A DNA stretch of 14,162 nucleotides, taken from NCBI GenBank assembly GCA_934518555.1, contig CAKSXW010000051.1, forward strand, positions 1 through 14,162. Direction: 5' to 3'. Positions 14,064 to 14,162 of this stretch are shown piece by piece. Both the position numbers and the translations under genes were made by a program. The stretch's first letter is position 1. The number at the start of each line of letters is the position of its first letter. The notes beneath the pieces were generated by a model. The model was not told the origin of the DNA. It did no database searches and was given only the letters and a program-made list of their open reading frames with translations. The stretch comes from an uncultured Faecalibacterium sp. Its GTDB lineage: Bacteria > Bacillota > Clostridia > Oscillospirales > Ruminococcaceae.

Positions 14064-14162
14064 TCAAGGATATGGGGCTAATTTTCCCTCCAAAATGGCC
14101 TTCTGTAAACCCATTTTCCCACCCATTAGGCTCAAAAATGGGCCGCAAACCCATGGTAAACC
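14064..14162. other. Right-edge stretch with short AAACCCAT and CCCATTTT repeats, no supported gene
   Basis: The motif AAACCCAT occurs twice (14108-14115 and 14148-14155) and CCCATTTT / AAAATGGG forms an inverted pair (14110-14117 and 14135-14142). On the minus strand a frame is open from the window edge to a TAA at 14050-14052 (about 37 codons, including GLRPIFEPNGWENGF); it may be the end of a gene lying outside, but nothing in it is recognisable. Confidence 0.3.

Overview
The window looks like a chromosomal segment from a GC-rich gut Firmicute of the Ruminococcaceae/Oscillospiraceae type (Faecalibacterium, Gemmiger or Subdoligranulum-like). This is inferred from strong AAGGAGG ribosome sites, Clostridia-like proteins, very GC-rich third codon positions and plant-polysaccharide catabolism. 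No rRNA, tRNA, CRISPR array or complete mobile element is visible.

Positions 1-4740 form a sugar-acid locus. A sodium:solute symporter (cut by the left edge) runs leftward. Divergent from it is an operon: IclR-family regulator, PfkB-family 2-keto-3-deoxy-sugar-acid kinase, KDPG/KDPGal-type aldolase and D-galactonate dehydratase (DgoD). Together these convert D-galactonate to pyruvate and glyceraldehyde-3-phosphate by the De Ley-Doudoroff route. A convergent FadR-type GntR/FCD regulator lies just beyond a bidirectional terminator. The divergent control region carries two matching GTTGTC-N-GACAA palindromes, the type of site that FCD regulators bind, so the GntR protein is the best candidate repressor.

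Positions 5639-9820 hold a divergent pair: a tandem AAA+ ATPase (degenerate first AAA module, intact CbbX/SpoVK-like second module) on the minus strand and a cytoplasmic type I pullulanase on the plus strand. Their two promoters are back to back, with the -35 boxes inside one inverted repeat.

Positions 9830-12455 hold a secreted GH28 polygalacturonase-type enzyme with a twin-arginine signal, an Ig-like module and a degenerate SLH-like C-terminus. It is preceded by a dense AT-rich control region and followed by a strong terminator. It probably feeds pectin-derived sugars to the cell, but it is a separate transcription unit from the galactonate operon.

Positions about 12690-14060 are clearly AT-richer, use AGA/ATA/TTA-type codons and are probably horizontally acquired. 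They encode, on the minus strand, a C-terminal fragment that recalls type I restriction HsdR, a TIR-FHA fusion protein and a small unrecognised ORF. The TIR-FHA protein, a predicted NAD-consuming or signalling domain joined to a phosphothreonine-reading domain, is the most interesting element. It is a candidate defence or signalling module tied to protein phosphorylation. The right edge (14064-14162) contains short repeats and no gene I can support.
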